Shown: positions 8,307-24,091 of the stretch, in pieces | How positions within the stretch are numbered: the stretch's first letter is position 1 | Layout of the letters: each line of letters starts with the position of its first letter | Notes under the pieces: model-generated | What the model saw: the letters and a program-made list of their open reading frames with translations, nothing else | Database searches by the model: none | Told to the model about the DNA's origin: nothing | Made by a program: the position numbers and the translations under genes | NCBI RefSeq assembly: GCF_004135345.1 | Contig: NZ_CP035495.1 | Coordinates: 3,472,001-3,536,000, forward strand | DNA: 64,000 bases | Source of the DNA: Xylanimonas allomyrinae | Lineage (GTDB): Bacteria; Actinomycetota; Actinomycetes; Actinomycetales; Cellulomonadaceae | Direction of reading: 5' to 3'

Positions 8307-8561
8307 GTGAGCGAGTCGACCGGAGCCGTTCAGGCAGGTGGAGCCAAGGAGCGCGATCACCGCGATCGCAAGGGTCTCTTTGCGCGTATCGCCCTTTTCG
8401 TGCGCCAGGTCGTCGCCGAGCTCAAGAAGGTCGTCTCCCCGACACGCCAGGAGCTTCTGACCTACACGGGCGTCGTGCTCGTGTTCGTGGTGATCGTCAT
8501 GGCCTTCGTGGGGGTTCTGGACTTCCTCATCGGCAAGGGCGTCTTCGCTCTGCTCGGCTGA
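8307..8561 (+). CDS. secE: Preprotein translocase subunit SecE
   Basis: This 84-residue protein has a charged N-terminal half and the conserved amphipathic stretch VRQVVAELKKVVSPTRQELL. It ends in one transmembrane helix (about 50-75; LTYTGVVLVFVVIVMAFVG). SecE clamps SecY in the translocon. The GTG at 8307 (preceded by GAGG at about 8 nt) is preferred over an upstream in-frame start that would overlap the tRNA 3' end. It is followed by nusG 51 bp downstream, as in most bacteria. Confidence 0.93.
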   Translation: MSESTGAVQAGGAKERDHRDRKGLFARIALFVRQVVAELKKVVSPTRQELLTYTGVVLVFVVIVMAFVGVLDFLIGKGVFALLG

Positions 8562-8612
8562 GCGACCACACCTCCAGCAACACCCATCGAGTAGTCGAAA
8601 GCAGGTTCGTTC

Positions 8613-9419
8613 GTGTCCCAGGAGCCTCTGGACCAGGAGAACGTCGACGCCGTCGAGCCCGCGGAGGGCACGGAGGCGGAGCTCGACGCGCCCGAGGACG
8701 CGACCGACGAGAACGCGACCGACGAGAACGTGATCGAGGACGCGACCGACGAGGACGCGACGGGCGAGGACGCGACGGGCGAGGACGCTCCCGCGGAGCC
8801 CGCCGACGAGGCCGACCCGGCCGAGGAGTTCAAGCGCACGCTGCGTTCCCAGATGGGTGACTGGTACGTCATCCACTCCTACGCGGGCTACGAGAACCGT
8901 GTGAAGGCCAACCTGGAGAACCGCATCCAGAGCCTGAACATGGAGGACTACATCTTCCAGATCGAGGTCCCCATGGAGGAGGTGACCGAGATCAAGAACG
9001 CGCAGAAGAAGATCGTCCGCCGCGTGCGCATCCCCGGTTACGTCCTCGTCCGCATGGACCTCACCGACGAGTCGTGGGGCGCCGTACGGCACACGCCCGG
9101 CGTCACGGGCTTCGTGGGCCACACGCACCAGCCGGTGCCGCTGACTCTCGACGAGGTCTTCTCGATGCTCGCCCCGACGATGCTCGAGGCGCCGTCCGCG
9201 GGCAAGCCCGCCGCCGGCGCGGCGAAGGCCAAGGCCGCCACCGTCGTCGTCGACTTCGAGGTCGGCGAGTCGGTCACGGTCACCGACGGCCCGTTCGACA
9301 CGCTGCCCGCCACGATCTCCGAGATCAACATCGAGGCCCAGAAGCTCAAGGTCCTCGTCTCCATCTTCGGCCGGGAGACCCCGGTCGAGCTGTCGTTCAA
9401 CCAGGTCGCCAAGATCTGA
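8613..9419 (+). CDS. nusG: Transcription termination/antitermination protein NusG
   Basis: The 268-residue protein has a highly acidic, repetitive N-terminal extension (about 1-75). The NGN domain starts at [20 protein letters not shown] (res. 82 onward) and a C-terminal KOW domain (about 212-268; [18 protein letters not shown]) ends in SFNQVAKI. NusG bridges RNA polymerase with Rho or the ribosomal S10 protein. Actinobacterial NusG commonly carries acidic extensions of this kind. The GTG at 8613 is chosen from the conserved MSQEP-type start and spacing. Confidence 0.96.
   Translation: MSQEPLDQENVDAVEPAEGTEAELDAPEDATDENATDENVIEDATDEDATGEDATGEDAPAEPADEADPAEEFKRTLRSQMGDWYVIHSYAGYENRVKANLENRIQSLNMEDYIFQIEVPMEEVTEIKNAQKKIVRRVRIPGYVLVRMDLTDESWGAVRHTPGVTGFVGHTHQPVPLTLDEVFSMLAPTMLEAPSAGKPAAGAAKAKAATVVVDFEVGESVTVTDGPFDTLPATISEINIEAQKLKVLVSIFGRETPVELSFNQVAKI
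8695..8790 (+). repeat. Short acidic-coding repeats in nusG 5' region
   Basis: Degenerate 15-bp units of the type GACGCGACxGxCGAG encode EDATDEN/EDATGED pentapeptides (residues about 28-59 of NusG). The last copies are nearly identical. Unit length is a multiple of three, so length variation would be in frame. Confidence 0.7.
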
Positions 9420-9437
9420 CGGCACGACGGCGCCGAT

Positions 9438-9459
9438 AGCCCGCGGGAGACCGCGGGCT
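9438..9459 (+). terminator. Hairpin between nusG and rplK
   Basis: AGCCCGCGG-GAGA-CCGCGGGCT forms a perfect 9-bp stem with a tetraloop, 18 nt after the nusG stop. There is no strong U-tract, so partial termination or transcript processing are both possible. Confidence 0.6.
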
Positions 9460-9517
9460 TCGGCATGCAACCGGTTCATCGCCCACGGCGTCGGACCACG
9501 AACAGGAAGGAAGGCGC

Positions 9518-9949
9518 ATGCCTCCCAAGAAGAAGGTCGCCGGCCTCATCAAGCTCCAGATCAACGCCGGTGCGGCCACGCCCGCCCCGCCGATCGGCCC
9601 CGCGCTCGGTCAGCACGGCGTGAACATCATGGAGTTCTGCAAGGCGTACAACGCGGCCACCGAGTCGCAGCGCGGCAACGTCGTCCCCGTCGAGATCACC
9701 GTGTACGAGGACCGCTCGTTCACGTTCATCACGAAGACGCCGCCGGCCGCCGAGCTGATCAAGAAGGCCGCGGGCGTCGCCAAGGGCTCCGCCACGCCGC
9801 ACACGGTCAAGGTCGCCTCGCTCACCGCGGACCAGGTCCGCGAGATCGCGCAGACCAAGCTCGAGGACCTCAACGCGAACGACATCGAGGCTGCGATGAA
9901 GATCGTCGCGGGCACGGCGCGCTCGATGGGCATCACCACCGAGCTCTGA
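9518..9949 (+). CDS. rplK: 50S ribosomal protein L11
   Basis: This 143-residue protein is of family length. It shows the N-terminal [20 protein letters not shown] motif and the C-terminal rRNA-binding domain ending in [14 protein letters not shown]11 forms the GTPase-associated centre with 23S rRNA and L10/L12 and is the thiostrepton target region; the Pro-rich switch helix is intact. The ATG is preceded by AAGGAAGG. It lies 98 bp after nusG and 97 bp before rplA. Confidence 0.98.
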   Translation: MPPKKKVAGLIKLQINAGAATPAPPIGPALGQHGVNIMEFCKAYNAATESQRGNVVPVEITVYEDRSFTFITKTPPAAELIKKAAGVAKGSATPHTVKVASLTADQVREIAQTKLEDLNANDIEAAMKIVAGTARSMGITTEL

Positions 9950-10046
9950 GCCCGTCCCGGTGGTCGCGCCCGTCGTGACCACCTCAGGTAACACCCACTG
10001 TGGCAGGGCCGTCGGGCCCGCTACGACCACTCAAGGAGAAGCCATC

Positions 10047-10763
10047 ATGGCGAAGCACAGCAAGGCCTACCGGGCCGCTGCCGAGAAGATCGACCGCGAC
10101 GCGCTCTACGCCCCGCTCGACGCGGTGCGCCTGGCCAAGGAGACGTCGACGACCAAGTACGACGCCACCGTCGAGGTCGCGTTCCGTCTCGGTGTCGACC
10201 CGCGCAAGGCGGACCAGATGGTCCGCGGCACGGTCAACCTGCCGCACGGCACGGGCAAGACCGCTCGCGTCCTGGTGTTCGCGAACGGCCCGAAGGCCGC
10301 CGAGGCCGAGGCCGCCGGTGCCGACATCGTCGGTGGCGACGAGCTCATCGAGCGCGTGGCCGCGGGCTTCACGGACTTCGACTCGGCCGTCGCGACCCCG
10401 GACCTCATGGGCAAGGTCGGTCGTCTGGGCAAGGTGCTGGGCCCGCGCGGCCTCATGCCGAACCCGAAGACCGGCACGGTCACGATGGACGTCACCAAGG
10501 CCGTGACGGAGATCAAGGGCGGCAAGATCGAGTTCCGCGTCGACAAGCACGCGAACCTCCACTTCATCATCGGCAAGGTCTCGTTCGACGAGAAGCAGCT
10601 GGTGGAGAACTACGCCGCGGCGCTCGACGAGGTCCTGCGTCTCAAGCCGTCGACGTCGAAGGGCCGCTACATCACCAAGGCGACCGTCGCGACGACGATG
10701 GGCCCGGGCATCCCGGTCGACCCGTCGCGCACGACCAAGCTCACCGAGGAGACCGCCGCCTGA
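10047..10763 (+). CDS. rplA: 50S ribosomal protein L1
   Basis: This 238-residue protein runs from [16 protein letters not shown] and contains the L1 signature region [21 protein letters not shown]1 forms the mobile stalk at the E site and, in many bacteria, represses its own operon. The ATG follows AAGGAG at 8 nt. A strong hairpin ends the unit; the next genes belong to the sigma/CHAT island instead of rplJL. Confidence 0.98.
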   Translation: MAKHSKAYRAAAEKIDRDALYAPLDAVRLAKETSTTKYDATVEVAFRLGVDPRKADQMVRGTVNLPHGTGKTARVLVFANGPKAAEAEAAGADIVGGDELIERVAAGFTDFDSAVATPDLMGKVGRLGKVLGPRGLMPNPKTGTVTMDVTKAVTEIKGGKIEFRVDKHANLHFIIGKVSFDEKQLVENYAAALDEVLRLKPSTSKGRYITKATVATTMGPGIPVDPSRTTKLTEETAA

Positions 10764-10777
10764 GGCGGACCACCTCT

Positions 10778-10815
10778 CGACGAAGGCCCGTGCCGTCCGG
10801 CGCGGGCCTTCGTCG
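10778..10815 (+). terminator. Terminator after rplA
   Basis: CGACGAAGGCCCG and CGGGCCTTCGTCG form a perfect 13-bp stem around a 12-nt loop, followed by TTCCC. It lies 15 nt after the rplA stop and isolates the rplKA unit from the accessory genes downstream. Confidence 0.85.
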
Positions 10816-10999
10816 TTCCCGGGGCGCCGTGTATCAGCGCGGGCCCGCACCCCTCTTGTCTCGTGAGAGCAGCCGAGCGCCGGAGGGTGAAATGCGGACG
10901 GTGACGCACCCCGCGCCCGTCGGTGAACGCGCGCGCATCCTAGGCTCGACGCGACCGGACGGGAGCCCGAGGGTTCCGGCGCGAACGCACGAGGACGCG

Positions 11000-11641
11000 A
11001 TGACCACCGACGACGCCCACCGCCAGGACGGGCGTGACGTCGCACGGGACCAGGAGACGCTCGGGGACCGTGCGGCGCGCGCGCTCCTGGAGTACCGCGA
11101 AGGGCGCTCGGCCGCGCTCAGCGCCGTGGTGCGCGAGGCGACGCCGCTGCTGTGGCACACCGTCCGCGCGCAGGGCGTCGACCGTGACACCGCCGACGAC
11201 GTCGTGCAGTCGGTGTGGGCGGCGCTGGTCCGGCACGCGGGGACCATCACGGAGCCGCGCGCCGTGCTCAAGTGGCTCCTGATCACCGCACGCAGGGCCG
11301 CCTGGGAGGCTGCGCGGCGTGCCCGGGAGGACCAGCGGCGGCGCACCGGGCTGCCGGACGACGCACCGGACGCGGTCCACCCGCTGCCCGACCCGCGGCC
11401 CGGCCCGGACCTCCACGTCCTGACCGACGAGCGCGACCGCGCGGTGTGGCGGGCGCTCGCGCTCCTGCCGCAGCGGTGCCAGGAGCTGTTGCGGCTCGTG
11501 TCGCTCGCCGACCGCCCGGACTACCGGATGATCTCGGCCGCGATCGGCATGCCGGTCGGCAGCATCGGTGCCACCCGGGGACGGTGTCTCGCGAAGCTGC
11601 GGACCGCGCTCGACGACATGGCGGAGGACCCATGGACATGA
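11000..11641 (+). CDS. ECF-like sigma-70 family RNA polymerase sigma factor
   Basis: The 213-residue product has region 2 at about 42-108 (TPLLWHTVRAQGVDRDTADD, then VVQSVWAALVRH) and region 4 at about 150-205 (LALLPQRCQELLRLVSLAD, MISAAIGMPVGSIGATRGRC). A Pro/Asp-rich linker joins them and there is no region 1.1 or 3. These are hallmarks of ECF sigma factors, which direct a specialised regulon. ATG 11000 with GAGG 5 nt upstream is preferred over longer in-frame starts. The stop overlaps the next gene, so sigma and the small partner protein are coupled. Being first in a sigma/partner/CHAT set suggests control by the partners rather than by a membrane anti-sigma factor. The target promoters are unknown. 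Confidence 0.88.
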   Translation: MTTDDAHRQDGRDVARDQETLGDRAARALLEYREGRSAALSAVVREATPLLWHTVRAQGVDRDTADDVVQSVWAALVRHAGTITEPRAVLKWLLITARRAAWEAARRAREDQRRRTGLPDDAPDAVHPLPDPRPGPDLHVLTDERDRAVWRALALLPQRCQELLRLVSLADRPDYRMISAAIGMPVGSIGATRGRCLAKLRTALDDMAEDPWT

Positions 11642-12120
11642 CACCAGCACCGGATGCGCCGTTCGACGAGCGCGACGCAGCGGTCCTTGCCGTCCTGGGC
11701 CGAGCGGTCGCCCTGCTCGACCCCGTGCCGGACGGACTGGTCGAACGCTCGCTGTTCGCGATGACCCTTGCCTCGCTCGAAGCCGAGGTGATGTCGATGC
11801 GGCACGTCGGCACTCCTGCCGGTGCCGTCCGCGGTGACGCGGCTCCCGTCGAGGCCCGGACCATCACGTTCACGCACGACTCGTTGACCGTCATGGTCGC
11901 CCTGTCGGCGTCGGGCGACGGCCAGGTGCGGATCGACGGGTGGCTGAGCCCGGCGGCGCCCCTGGTGGTCGAGCTGCGCCAGCCGTCCGGCGACCGGTCC
12001 ACGATGGCCGACGGCGACGGCAGGTTCTCGTTCGACCCGGTCGATCGCGGCCCGGCAAGCCTGCTGGTGCGCCCGGCCGACGACGCGGCGCCCGTCGTGA
12101 CTCCCGTCGTCGAGCTGTGA
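11632..12120 (+). CDS. Small protein of sigma/CHAT locus; helical N-terminus and carboxypeptidase-regulatory-like beta-sandwich
   Basis: I do not recognise a named family for this 162-residue soluble protein. An acidic amphipathic helical part (about 10-57; VLGRAVALLDPVPDGLVERS, then LFAMTLASLEAEV) precedes a beta-rich part (about 70-162). The pattern RIDGWLSPAAPLVVELRQPS, then DGRFSFDPVDRGPASLLVR, resembles carboxypeptidase-regulatory-like sandwich folds. There are no membrane segments and no zinc-binding anti-sigma motif. It overlaps the sigma gene by 10 bp (ATG 11632) or 4 bp (ATG 11638); the first has GGAGG at 4 nt. Position suggests a sigma-binding regulator, possibly a substrate of the CHAT protein. 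This is inference only. Confidence 0.75.
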   Translation: MDMTPAPDAPFDERDAAVLAVLGRAVALLDPVPDGLVERSLFAMTLASLEAEVMSMRHVGTPAGAVRGDAAPVEARTITFTHDSLTVMVALSASGDGQVRIDGWLSPAAPLVVELRQPSGDRSTMADGDGRFSFDPVDRGPASLLVRPADDAAPVVTPVVEL

Positions 12121-12268
12121 CGCCGGCACCTCGGCCCCGCTCGTCTCGCCGGCGGAGTGGGCGCCGGGCCCCTGCGCCGTAGCGCGCGGGCCGGGGGCGG
12201 CATCGCACGCCGGTGCCGAGCGGGTGAAGTCTCGCCCGCTCGCCTGCCCGCGCGCCTCGCCGCGGACG

Positions 12269-12274
12269 TACTCT
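12269..12274 (+). promoter_or_regulatory. Putative -10 element (TACTCT) before the CHAT gene
   Basis: TACTCT is followed by 6 nt and then the GTG at 12281, with no ribosome binding site. This suggests a leaderless transcript starting separately from the sigma gene and favours the 12281 start over the upstream GTG at 12224. Confidence 0.4.
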
Positions 12275-12280
12275 CCGGTG

Positions 12281-14887
12281 GTGCCCGGGGTTCTGGCGCG
12301 CGCCCGCGCGCTGTACGAGGACGCCCACCAGGCGGACGTGGCCGAGCGGTTCGACGACGCGCTGGAAGGCTTCCGCGCGCTCCTCGACCTGCTCGACGGC
12401 GCCGACCTCGGACCCGCCCTCAGCCCGGACCATCGCGCCGGCGCCGCGCTGCGAGTGCGCGCGCTGCTGGGGATCGCGCGCGCCCGCTACGAGTCGACGG
12501 GCGACCTGCGCGGCGCGATGGCGGCCGTGGACGGCGCGGAGCGGTACGCGCTCGCCGGCGGGCTGGAGCCCGAGGCCTTCGCGGTCCAGGGCGAGCGGGG
12601 TCGCCTGCTCCTGCGGTCGGGCGACGTCGAGGCCGCGCTGGCGGCGTTCGACACGGTCCTCCGCGGAGCCGACGTGCCGCCGACGCGCGACCTCGCCGTG
12701 GCGCTGCTGCATCACGGCTCGCTGCACCTCGACTACGGCGACCCGCGGAGAGCCGACGCCGACCTGCGCGCCAGCGCCGAGGTCGCCGTCCGGCTGGGGG
12801 AGCGCGACCTGGAGGCGATGGCCCGCCACCGCCTCGGTCTGCTGCGGTTCGTCCAGGGCGACCTGCCGGCCGCGCTGCGCGCCATGGGCGAGGCCGCGCG
12901 GATCGGCGGCACGCCCGAGCCTGTCGCCCTCCTCGACAAGGCTCGCGTGCTGGCGGACGCGGGACTCGTGGGCGACGCGGTCGAGGCACTCGAGCAGGCG
13001 GCAGTGATGGTCCGGGACGGGTCGTTGCTGGTGCGTGCCGAGGTCGAGCTCACCCTCGCGGCGTGCCTCATGGACCTGCGCCGGCACGACGAGGCCGTCG
13101 AGGCGGCGCGGGCGGCCGCGGCGGCGTTCGCGCGGTGCGGCAACGCGCTCTGGGCGGCGCGCGCACAGGTCGCGATGCTCGAGGCCCTGCTCGGCGCCGA
13201 CCGGTGGATGCGCTCTCGCGTGCCGCGCGCGACGCTGCGGCGTCGGGCGGAGCGCGCGCTCGCGCTCGCGGACGGCGCGGACGGCCGGGGCAGCAGCGGC
13301 GGCGTCGCAGACCGGATGGCCGTCGTCTACCCGGCTCTCCTCGCGGCCGCCGAGTGGTGCGCGCTCGCGGGCGACCTCACCGCCGCGCGCGCCTACCTCG
13401 CGCGTGTCCCGGCCGACCTGGGGACGGCTCCGCTGTCGTTGCGCCTGGGCAGACCGGCCGTCGTGGCGCGCATCGCGTTTGCGGCGGGCCACCGTTCGGC
13501 GGGCGTGCGCGCGGTCCAGCACGGCCAGCGCATGCTCGCCGCACACCGGGGGCTCGGGTCGGTCGAGGCGGCGGCGGCCAGCGGCGTCCACGCGATGCGG
13601 CTCAACCTCGTCGACACGCAGGCGGCGCTGGCCACGGGGGATCCCGCGGCGGTCTTCGACGCGCTCGAGCGCGGGCGCGCCGCGGCGGCGGGTGCCGCGC
13701 GGGTCGTGCCGCCCGACGACCCCGAGCTCGCGATGCTGCTGGAGCAGGCGCGGGCGGCGCACCAGGCGGCGCTCGCGCTCGGGCCCACGTCGACGCCGGA
13801 GGGTCTGCGGGCCAAGCGCCAGCACCTGGTCCAGGCGCGCCGACTGCAGGACCGCGCGCGCGAGCGGTCCTGGCAGGTCGAGGGCGAGCGTCGCCCCGTC
13901 CGGCCGACGACGGCACGCGAGCTGCGTGCCGCGCTGCGCGGGCTTGCCGCGCACGGCGGCGCCCCGGTGGTCGCCTCCTACGTGTCGATCGGCAGCAGGG
14001 TGCTCGCCGTGCGGCTCGACGGCGGGGGTCAGCGCCTGCTGCGGCTCGGGGAGCGTGCCGAGATCGACGAGCTGGTGCGCCGGACCCGGGCGGACCTCGC
14101 CGTCGTCGCGAACTCGCTCATCCCGCAGCGGCTGCGCGCGGCCGCCGCCGCGTCGCTGCGCCACGCGCTCGGTGCTCTCGACGCGCTGCTGGTGGTGCCG
14201 CTCGACGCCCCGGGCGACCTTCACGTGGCCGCCCGGGGCGGGCTGCTGACGCTGCCGTGGTGCGCGCTGCCCTCGCGCTCCGGCCTGCGCACCTGGGTCG
14301 GCGACCGCGTCGATCTGCGGACCGGGGGCGGGGCCGGTGCCGCGCGGCCGGGCGGCGTCGTCGTCCTCGCAGGGCCGGGAACCGACGGGGCCGTGCGCGA
14401 GGCGCGGGCCGTGGCCGCCGTCTGGCCGGGCTCGTCCCTGCACACGGGCGCGGGCGCGACGACGAGGGTCGCGCTCGACGCGCTCGCCAAGGCCCGTGTC
14501 GTGCATCTCGCCGCGCACGGCGGCCACGTGGAGGACAACGCGCTGTTCTCGTCGCTGCGCCTCGCGGACGGCCCGCTGTTCGCGCACGAGCTCGACGGCC
14601 TCGACCTCGCGGACGCCGTCGTCGTGCTGTCGGCGTGCGAGCTCGGGCTGTCGGTCTCCGACGTCGGGGGAGAGGCGCTCGGGTTCGCGAGCGTGCTGCT
14701 GCGGCACGGGGCGCGCGCCGTGGTGGCCGCGGTCGCGCCCCTGCGCGACGACCTCGCGGTGCGGGTCATGCCGCGGCTGCACGAGGGTCTGCGGGCCGGG
14801 CTGCCGCCTGGGGCTGCGCTCGCGGCGGCGACGCGCTCCGAGCGCGACCCGGTGCCGCTCGTGTGCTTCGGGCCGCTGCCCGTGTGA
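12281..14887 (+). CDS. TPR-CHAT protein (caspase-like peptidase domain)
   Basis: This 868-residue soluble protein has about 420 residues of Ala/Leu-rich helical repeats with TPR spacing (ALEGFRALLDLLDG, YESTGDLRGAMAAVDGAERY, AVEALEQAAVMVRDG). A helical linker (about 430-570) leads to a C-terminal CHAT domain (about 585-868). The catalytic dyad is intact: His746 in VVHLAAHGGH and Cys786 in VVLSACELG, 40 residues apart as expected for CHAT peptidases. CHAT proteins are caspase/separase relatives; some are CRISPR-linked or gasdermin-linked proteases. The GTG 12281 start is supported by a TACTCT box 6 nt upstream; GTG 12224 is an alternative. It lies 160 bp after the small beta-sandwich gene. The substrate is unknown. 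Confidence 0.88.
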   Translation: MPGVLARARALYEDAHQADVAERFDDALEGFRALLDLLDGADLGPALSPDHRAGAALRVRALLGIARARYESTGDLRGAMAAVDGAERYALAGGLEPEAFAVQGERGRLLLRSGDVEAALAAFDTVLRGADVPPTRDLAVALLHHGSLHLDYGDPRRADADLRASAEVAVRLGERDLEAMARHRLGLLRFVQGDLPAALRAMGEAARIGGTPEPVALLDKARVLADAGLVGDAVEALEQAAVMVRDGSLLVRAEVELTLAACLMDLRRHDEAVEAARAAAAAFARCGNALWAARAQVAMLEALLGADRWMRSRVPRATLRRRAERALALADGADGRGSSGGVADRMAVVYPALLAAAEWCALAGDLTAARAYLARVPADLGTAPLSLRLGRPAVVARIAFAAGHRSAGVRAVQHGQRMLAAHRGLGSVEAAAASGVHAMRLNLVDTQAALATGDPAAVFDALERGRAAAAGAARVVPPDDPELAMLLEQARAAHQAALALGPTSTPEGLRAKRQHLVQARRLQDRARERSWQVEGERRPVRPTTARELRAALRGLAAHGGAPVVASYVSIGSRVLAVRLDGGGQRLLRLGERAEIDELVRRTRADLAVVANSLIPQRLRAAAAASLRHALGALDALLVVPLDAPGDLHVAARGGLLTLPWCALPSRSGLRTWVGDRVDLRTGGGAGAARPGGVVVLAGPGTDGAVREARAVAAVWPGSSLHTGAGATTRVALDALAKARVVHLAAHGGHVEDNALFSSLRLADGPLFAHELDGLDLADAVVVLSACELGLSVSDVGGEALGFASVLLRHGARAVVAAVAPLRDDLAVRVMPRLHEGLRAGLPPGAALAAATRSERDPVPLVCFGPLPV

Positions 14888-15161
14888 CGCCGGGGCCGGA
14901 GGCATGTCCCGGGGCCCGGTTTCCGTGGGACCCGTGGACTCGTGTACGCTGTGCAGGTAACCCAAGACCGCCGGTCGTCTCCGGCTGCCCTTCCGAGTTT
15001 CTCGAGGGGTGGCTGAGGACCGAAGTCCCGCCACGACGGCGGGGGCCTGCGCAGGTGACACCGTTCGTTCTTCGAGCCCCGGTGCGCCTGCGCCGGGGCT
15101 CCTTCCGTGTTCGGGCCTTCGCCATCCTGGAGCCGGTGGTACCACCACCGGAAGGATTGCC
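14888..15161 (+). promoter_or_regulatory. rplJ leader region (L10-type leader candidate)
   Basis: This 274-bp gap holds no convincing gene. A weak promoter-like pair (TTCCGT near 14920, TACGCT near 14945) is followed by a structured leader before rplJ. L10 leaders in many bacteria bind the L10-L12 complex for autoregulation; the position and the long paired segments fit this, but I cannot confirm the conserved kink-turn by eye. Confidence 0.5.
15074..15101 (+). terminator. Hairpin in rplJ leader, possible attenuator
   Basis: GAGCCCCGG and CCGGGGCTC form a perfect 9-bp stem with a 10-nt loop, followed by CTTCCGTGTTC, 61 nt before the rplJ start. Its place in the leader suggests a regulated stop or the binding stem for the L10-L12 complex. 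Confidence 0.6.
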
Positions 15162-15686
15162 ATGGCGAGGCCGGACAAGGCAGCCGCCGTCGCGGAGGTC
15201 GCGGAGAAGTTCCGCGAGTCGAACGCGGCCGTGCTGACCGAGTACCGCGGGCTCACCGTCAAGCAGCTCAAGGAGCTGCGTCGGTCGCTCGGCGGCAACG
15301 CAACCTACGCCGTGGTGAAGAACACGCTCACCCAGATCGCGGCCAGGGAGGCGGGTGTCGAGGGTCTCGACGCCGACCTCAAGGGCCCGTCCGCCATCGC
15401 GTTCGTGACCGGGGACCCGGTCGAGGCCGCGAAGGGTCTGCGTGACTTCGCCAAGGCGAACCCCGCGCTGGTCATCAAGGGCGGTGTCCTCGACGGACGC
15501 GCCCTGACCGCGGCGGAGGTCACCAAGCTCGCGGACCTCGAGTCCCGCGAGGTGCTGCTGGCCAAGGCGGCCGGTGCCATGAAGGCCAAGCTGTTCCAGG
15601 CTGCCTACATGTTCACCGCGAACACCGCCCAGGCTGCTCGCGTCATCGATGCCCTGCGTCAGAAGCAGGAGTCGGCCGCTGCCTGA
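15162..15686 (+). CDS. rplJ: 50S ribosomal protein L10
   Basis: This 174-residue protein starts [20 protein letters not shown] and contains the L10 motif [19 protein letters not shown] with TYAVVKNTL. The C-terminal helix ([20 protein letters not shown]) is where L12 dimers bind. The ATG is preceded by GGAAGGA. rplL follows 90 bp downstream. The usual rplKAJL order is interrupted upstream by the sigma/CHAT genes. Confidence 0.98.
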   Translation: MARPDKAAAVAEVAEKFRESNAAVLTEYRGLTVKQLKELRRSLGGNATYAVVKNTLTQIAAREAGVEGLDADLKGPSAIAFVTGDPVEAAKGLRDFAKANPALVIKGGVLDGRALTAAEVTKLADLESREVLLAKAAGAMKAKLFQAAYMFTANTAQAARVIDALRQKQESAAA

Positions 15687-15776
15687 TCCGCACCGCGGAT
15701 CGCAGCGCACCCACACATCCCCCTCTGCTTCTGACGGGCCTGACGCCCACGAAGCGTGAACGAAAGGAACGCCATC

Positions 15777-16166
15777 ATGGCGAAGCTCACCACCGAGGAG
15801 CTCATCGAGCAGTTCAAGGGTCTGACCCTCATCGAGCTGTCGGAGTTCGTCAAGGCCTTCGAGGAGACCTTCGAGGTCACCGCCGCCGCCCCCGCCGCCG
15901 TCGCCGTTGCCGCCCCCGCGGGTGGCGCCGGTGAGGCTGCCGCCGAGGAGGAGAAGGACGAGTTCGACGTCATCCTCACCGCCGCCGGCGACAAGAAGAT
16001 CCAGGTCATCAAGGAGGTGCGCGCCCTGACGTCCCTCGGCCTGAAGGAGGCCAAGGACCTCGTCGACGGCGCCCCCAAGCCCGTCCTGGAGCACGTCAAC
16101 AAGGAGACGGCCGAGAAGGCCAAGGCGCAGCTCGAGGGCGCCGGCGCCACCGTCGAGCTCAAGTGA
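15777..16166 (+). CDS. rplL: 50S ribosomal protein L7/L12
   Basis: The 129-residue protein has the N-terminal dimerisation helix ([20 protein letters not shown]), an Ala-rich flexible hinge (about 35-60) and the C-terminal factor-binding domain ([35 protein letters not shown]). It recruits translational GTPases to the ribosome. The ATG follows AAAGGAA at 8 nt. A strong terminator lies just after the gene. Confidence 0.98.
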   Translation: MAKLTTEELIEQFKGLTLIELSEFVKAFEETFEVTAAAPAAVAVAAPAGGAGEAAAEEEKDEFDVILTAAGDKKIQVIKEVRALTSLGLKEAKDLVDGAPKPVLEHVNKETAEKAKAQLEGAGATVELK

Positions 16167-16196
16167 CGCTCGCGGCGTAGCCGCTTCATCTCCGAG

Positions 16197-16229
16197 CGAG
16201 GCCCCGTACCCCCAGGGTGCGGGGCCTCG
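16197..16229 (+). terminator. Terminator after rplL
   Basis: CGAGGCCCCG and CGGGGCCTCG make a perfect 10-bp stem around a 13-nt loop, 30 nt after the rplL stop. It separates rplJL from the rpoBC promoter. Confidence 0.85.
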
Positions 16230-16394
16230 CCCGTCCTCGCGGGGGTATACTCCTGCGCACCGCTGTTCTTGGGCGGCATATGGCGGCCACCGAGACAACG
16301 CCTCGCACCCTTCCGGTCCGCGAGATCGACCCCGTCGATCTTGCGCCGATATCGACCGGCTCGGCCTGGCGTCTACTGTCGCGCCCTCGTGCAG

Positions 16395-16423
16395 TAGACA
16401 AACGGGTCAGGGCCGACTATGCT
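16395..16423 (+). promoter_or_regulatory. Promoter for rpoBC
   Basis: TAGACA (16395-16400), a 17-bp spacer and TATGCT (16418-16423) form one of the best consensus matches in the window. It is placed after the rplL terminator and gives a leader of about 160 nt. Confidence 0.75.
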
Positions 16424-16592
16424 AACGCTTTGCGCTCGCGTGTGTCCGCCTCACCTTCCCCGACCGCCATCAGCCGCCACTCGTCACCCACGTACTCCGT
16501 GGCGACGTCGTGGGTGTCCGATGCCCGGACGGTCCTGTGCGGGGCACACGAAAGCGTACAGCGTGCCATCGAACTGCAGGGAAGGACCCCTC

Positions 16593-20093
<3,501 letters not shown>

Positions 20094-20110
20094 TCTCAGC
20101 TCAACGCTGA

Positions 20111-24027
<3,917 letters not shown>

Positions 24028-24039
24028 CCAACCTGCACA

Positions 24040-24081
24040 CGACGCAGCCCTCGCCGCCCCAGGGTGGCGGGGGCTGCGTCG
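24040..24081 (+). terminator. Terminator after rpoC
   Basis: CGACGCAGCCCTCGCC pairs with GGCGGGGGCTGCGTCG over 16 bp (one T-G pair), 12 nt after the rpoC stop. Confidence 0.85.
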
Positions 24082-24091
24082 CGTGCAGGGG

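Larger units (their letters stand above)
16167..16592 (+). other. rplL-rpoB intergenic region (terminator, promoter, long rpoB leader)
   Basis: This 426-bp region has no gene of its own. It starts with the rplL terminator and contains a good sigma-A promoter at 16395-16423. The remaining roughly 160 nt form the rpoB leader, ending in GGGAAGGA before the TTG start. A second TATACT-like hexamer near 16246 has no convincing -35. Confidence 0.8.

Noticed and set aside
11000-14887. Sigma/CHAT locus as a CRISPR-linked caspase system
   Set aside because: No SAVED or CARF domain, no cas gene and no repeat array occur in the window; only the general protease-sigma logic is shared.
11891-15298. Very long open frame of 1135 codons on the minus strand
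   Set aside because: It is antisense to the CHAT gene and the rplJ start, Arg/Gly/Pro/His-rich with no family motifs. In such GC-rich DNA the antisense frames of real genes stay open.
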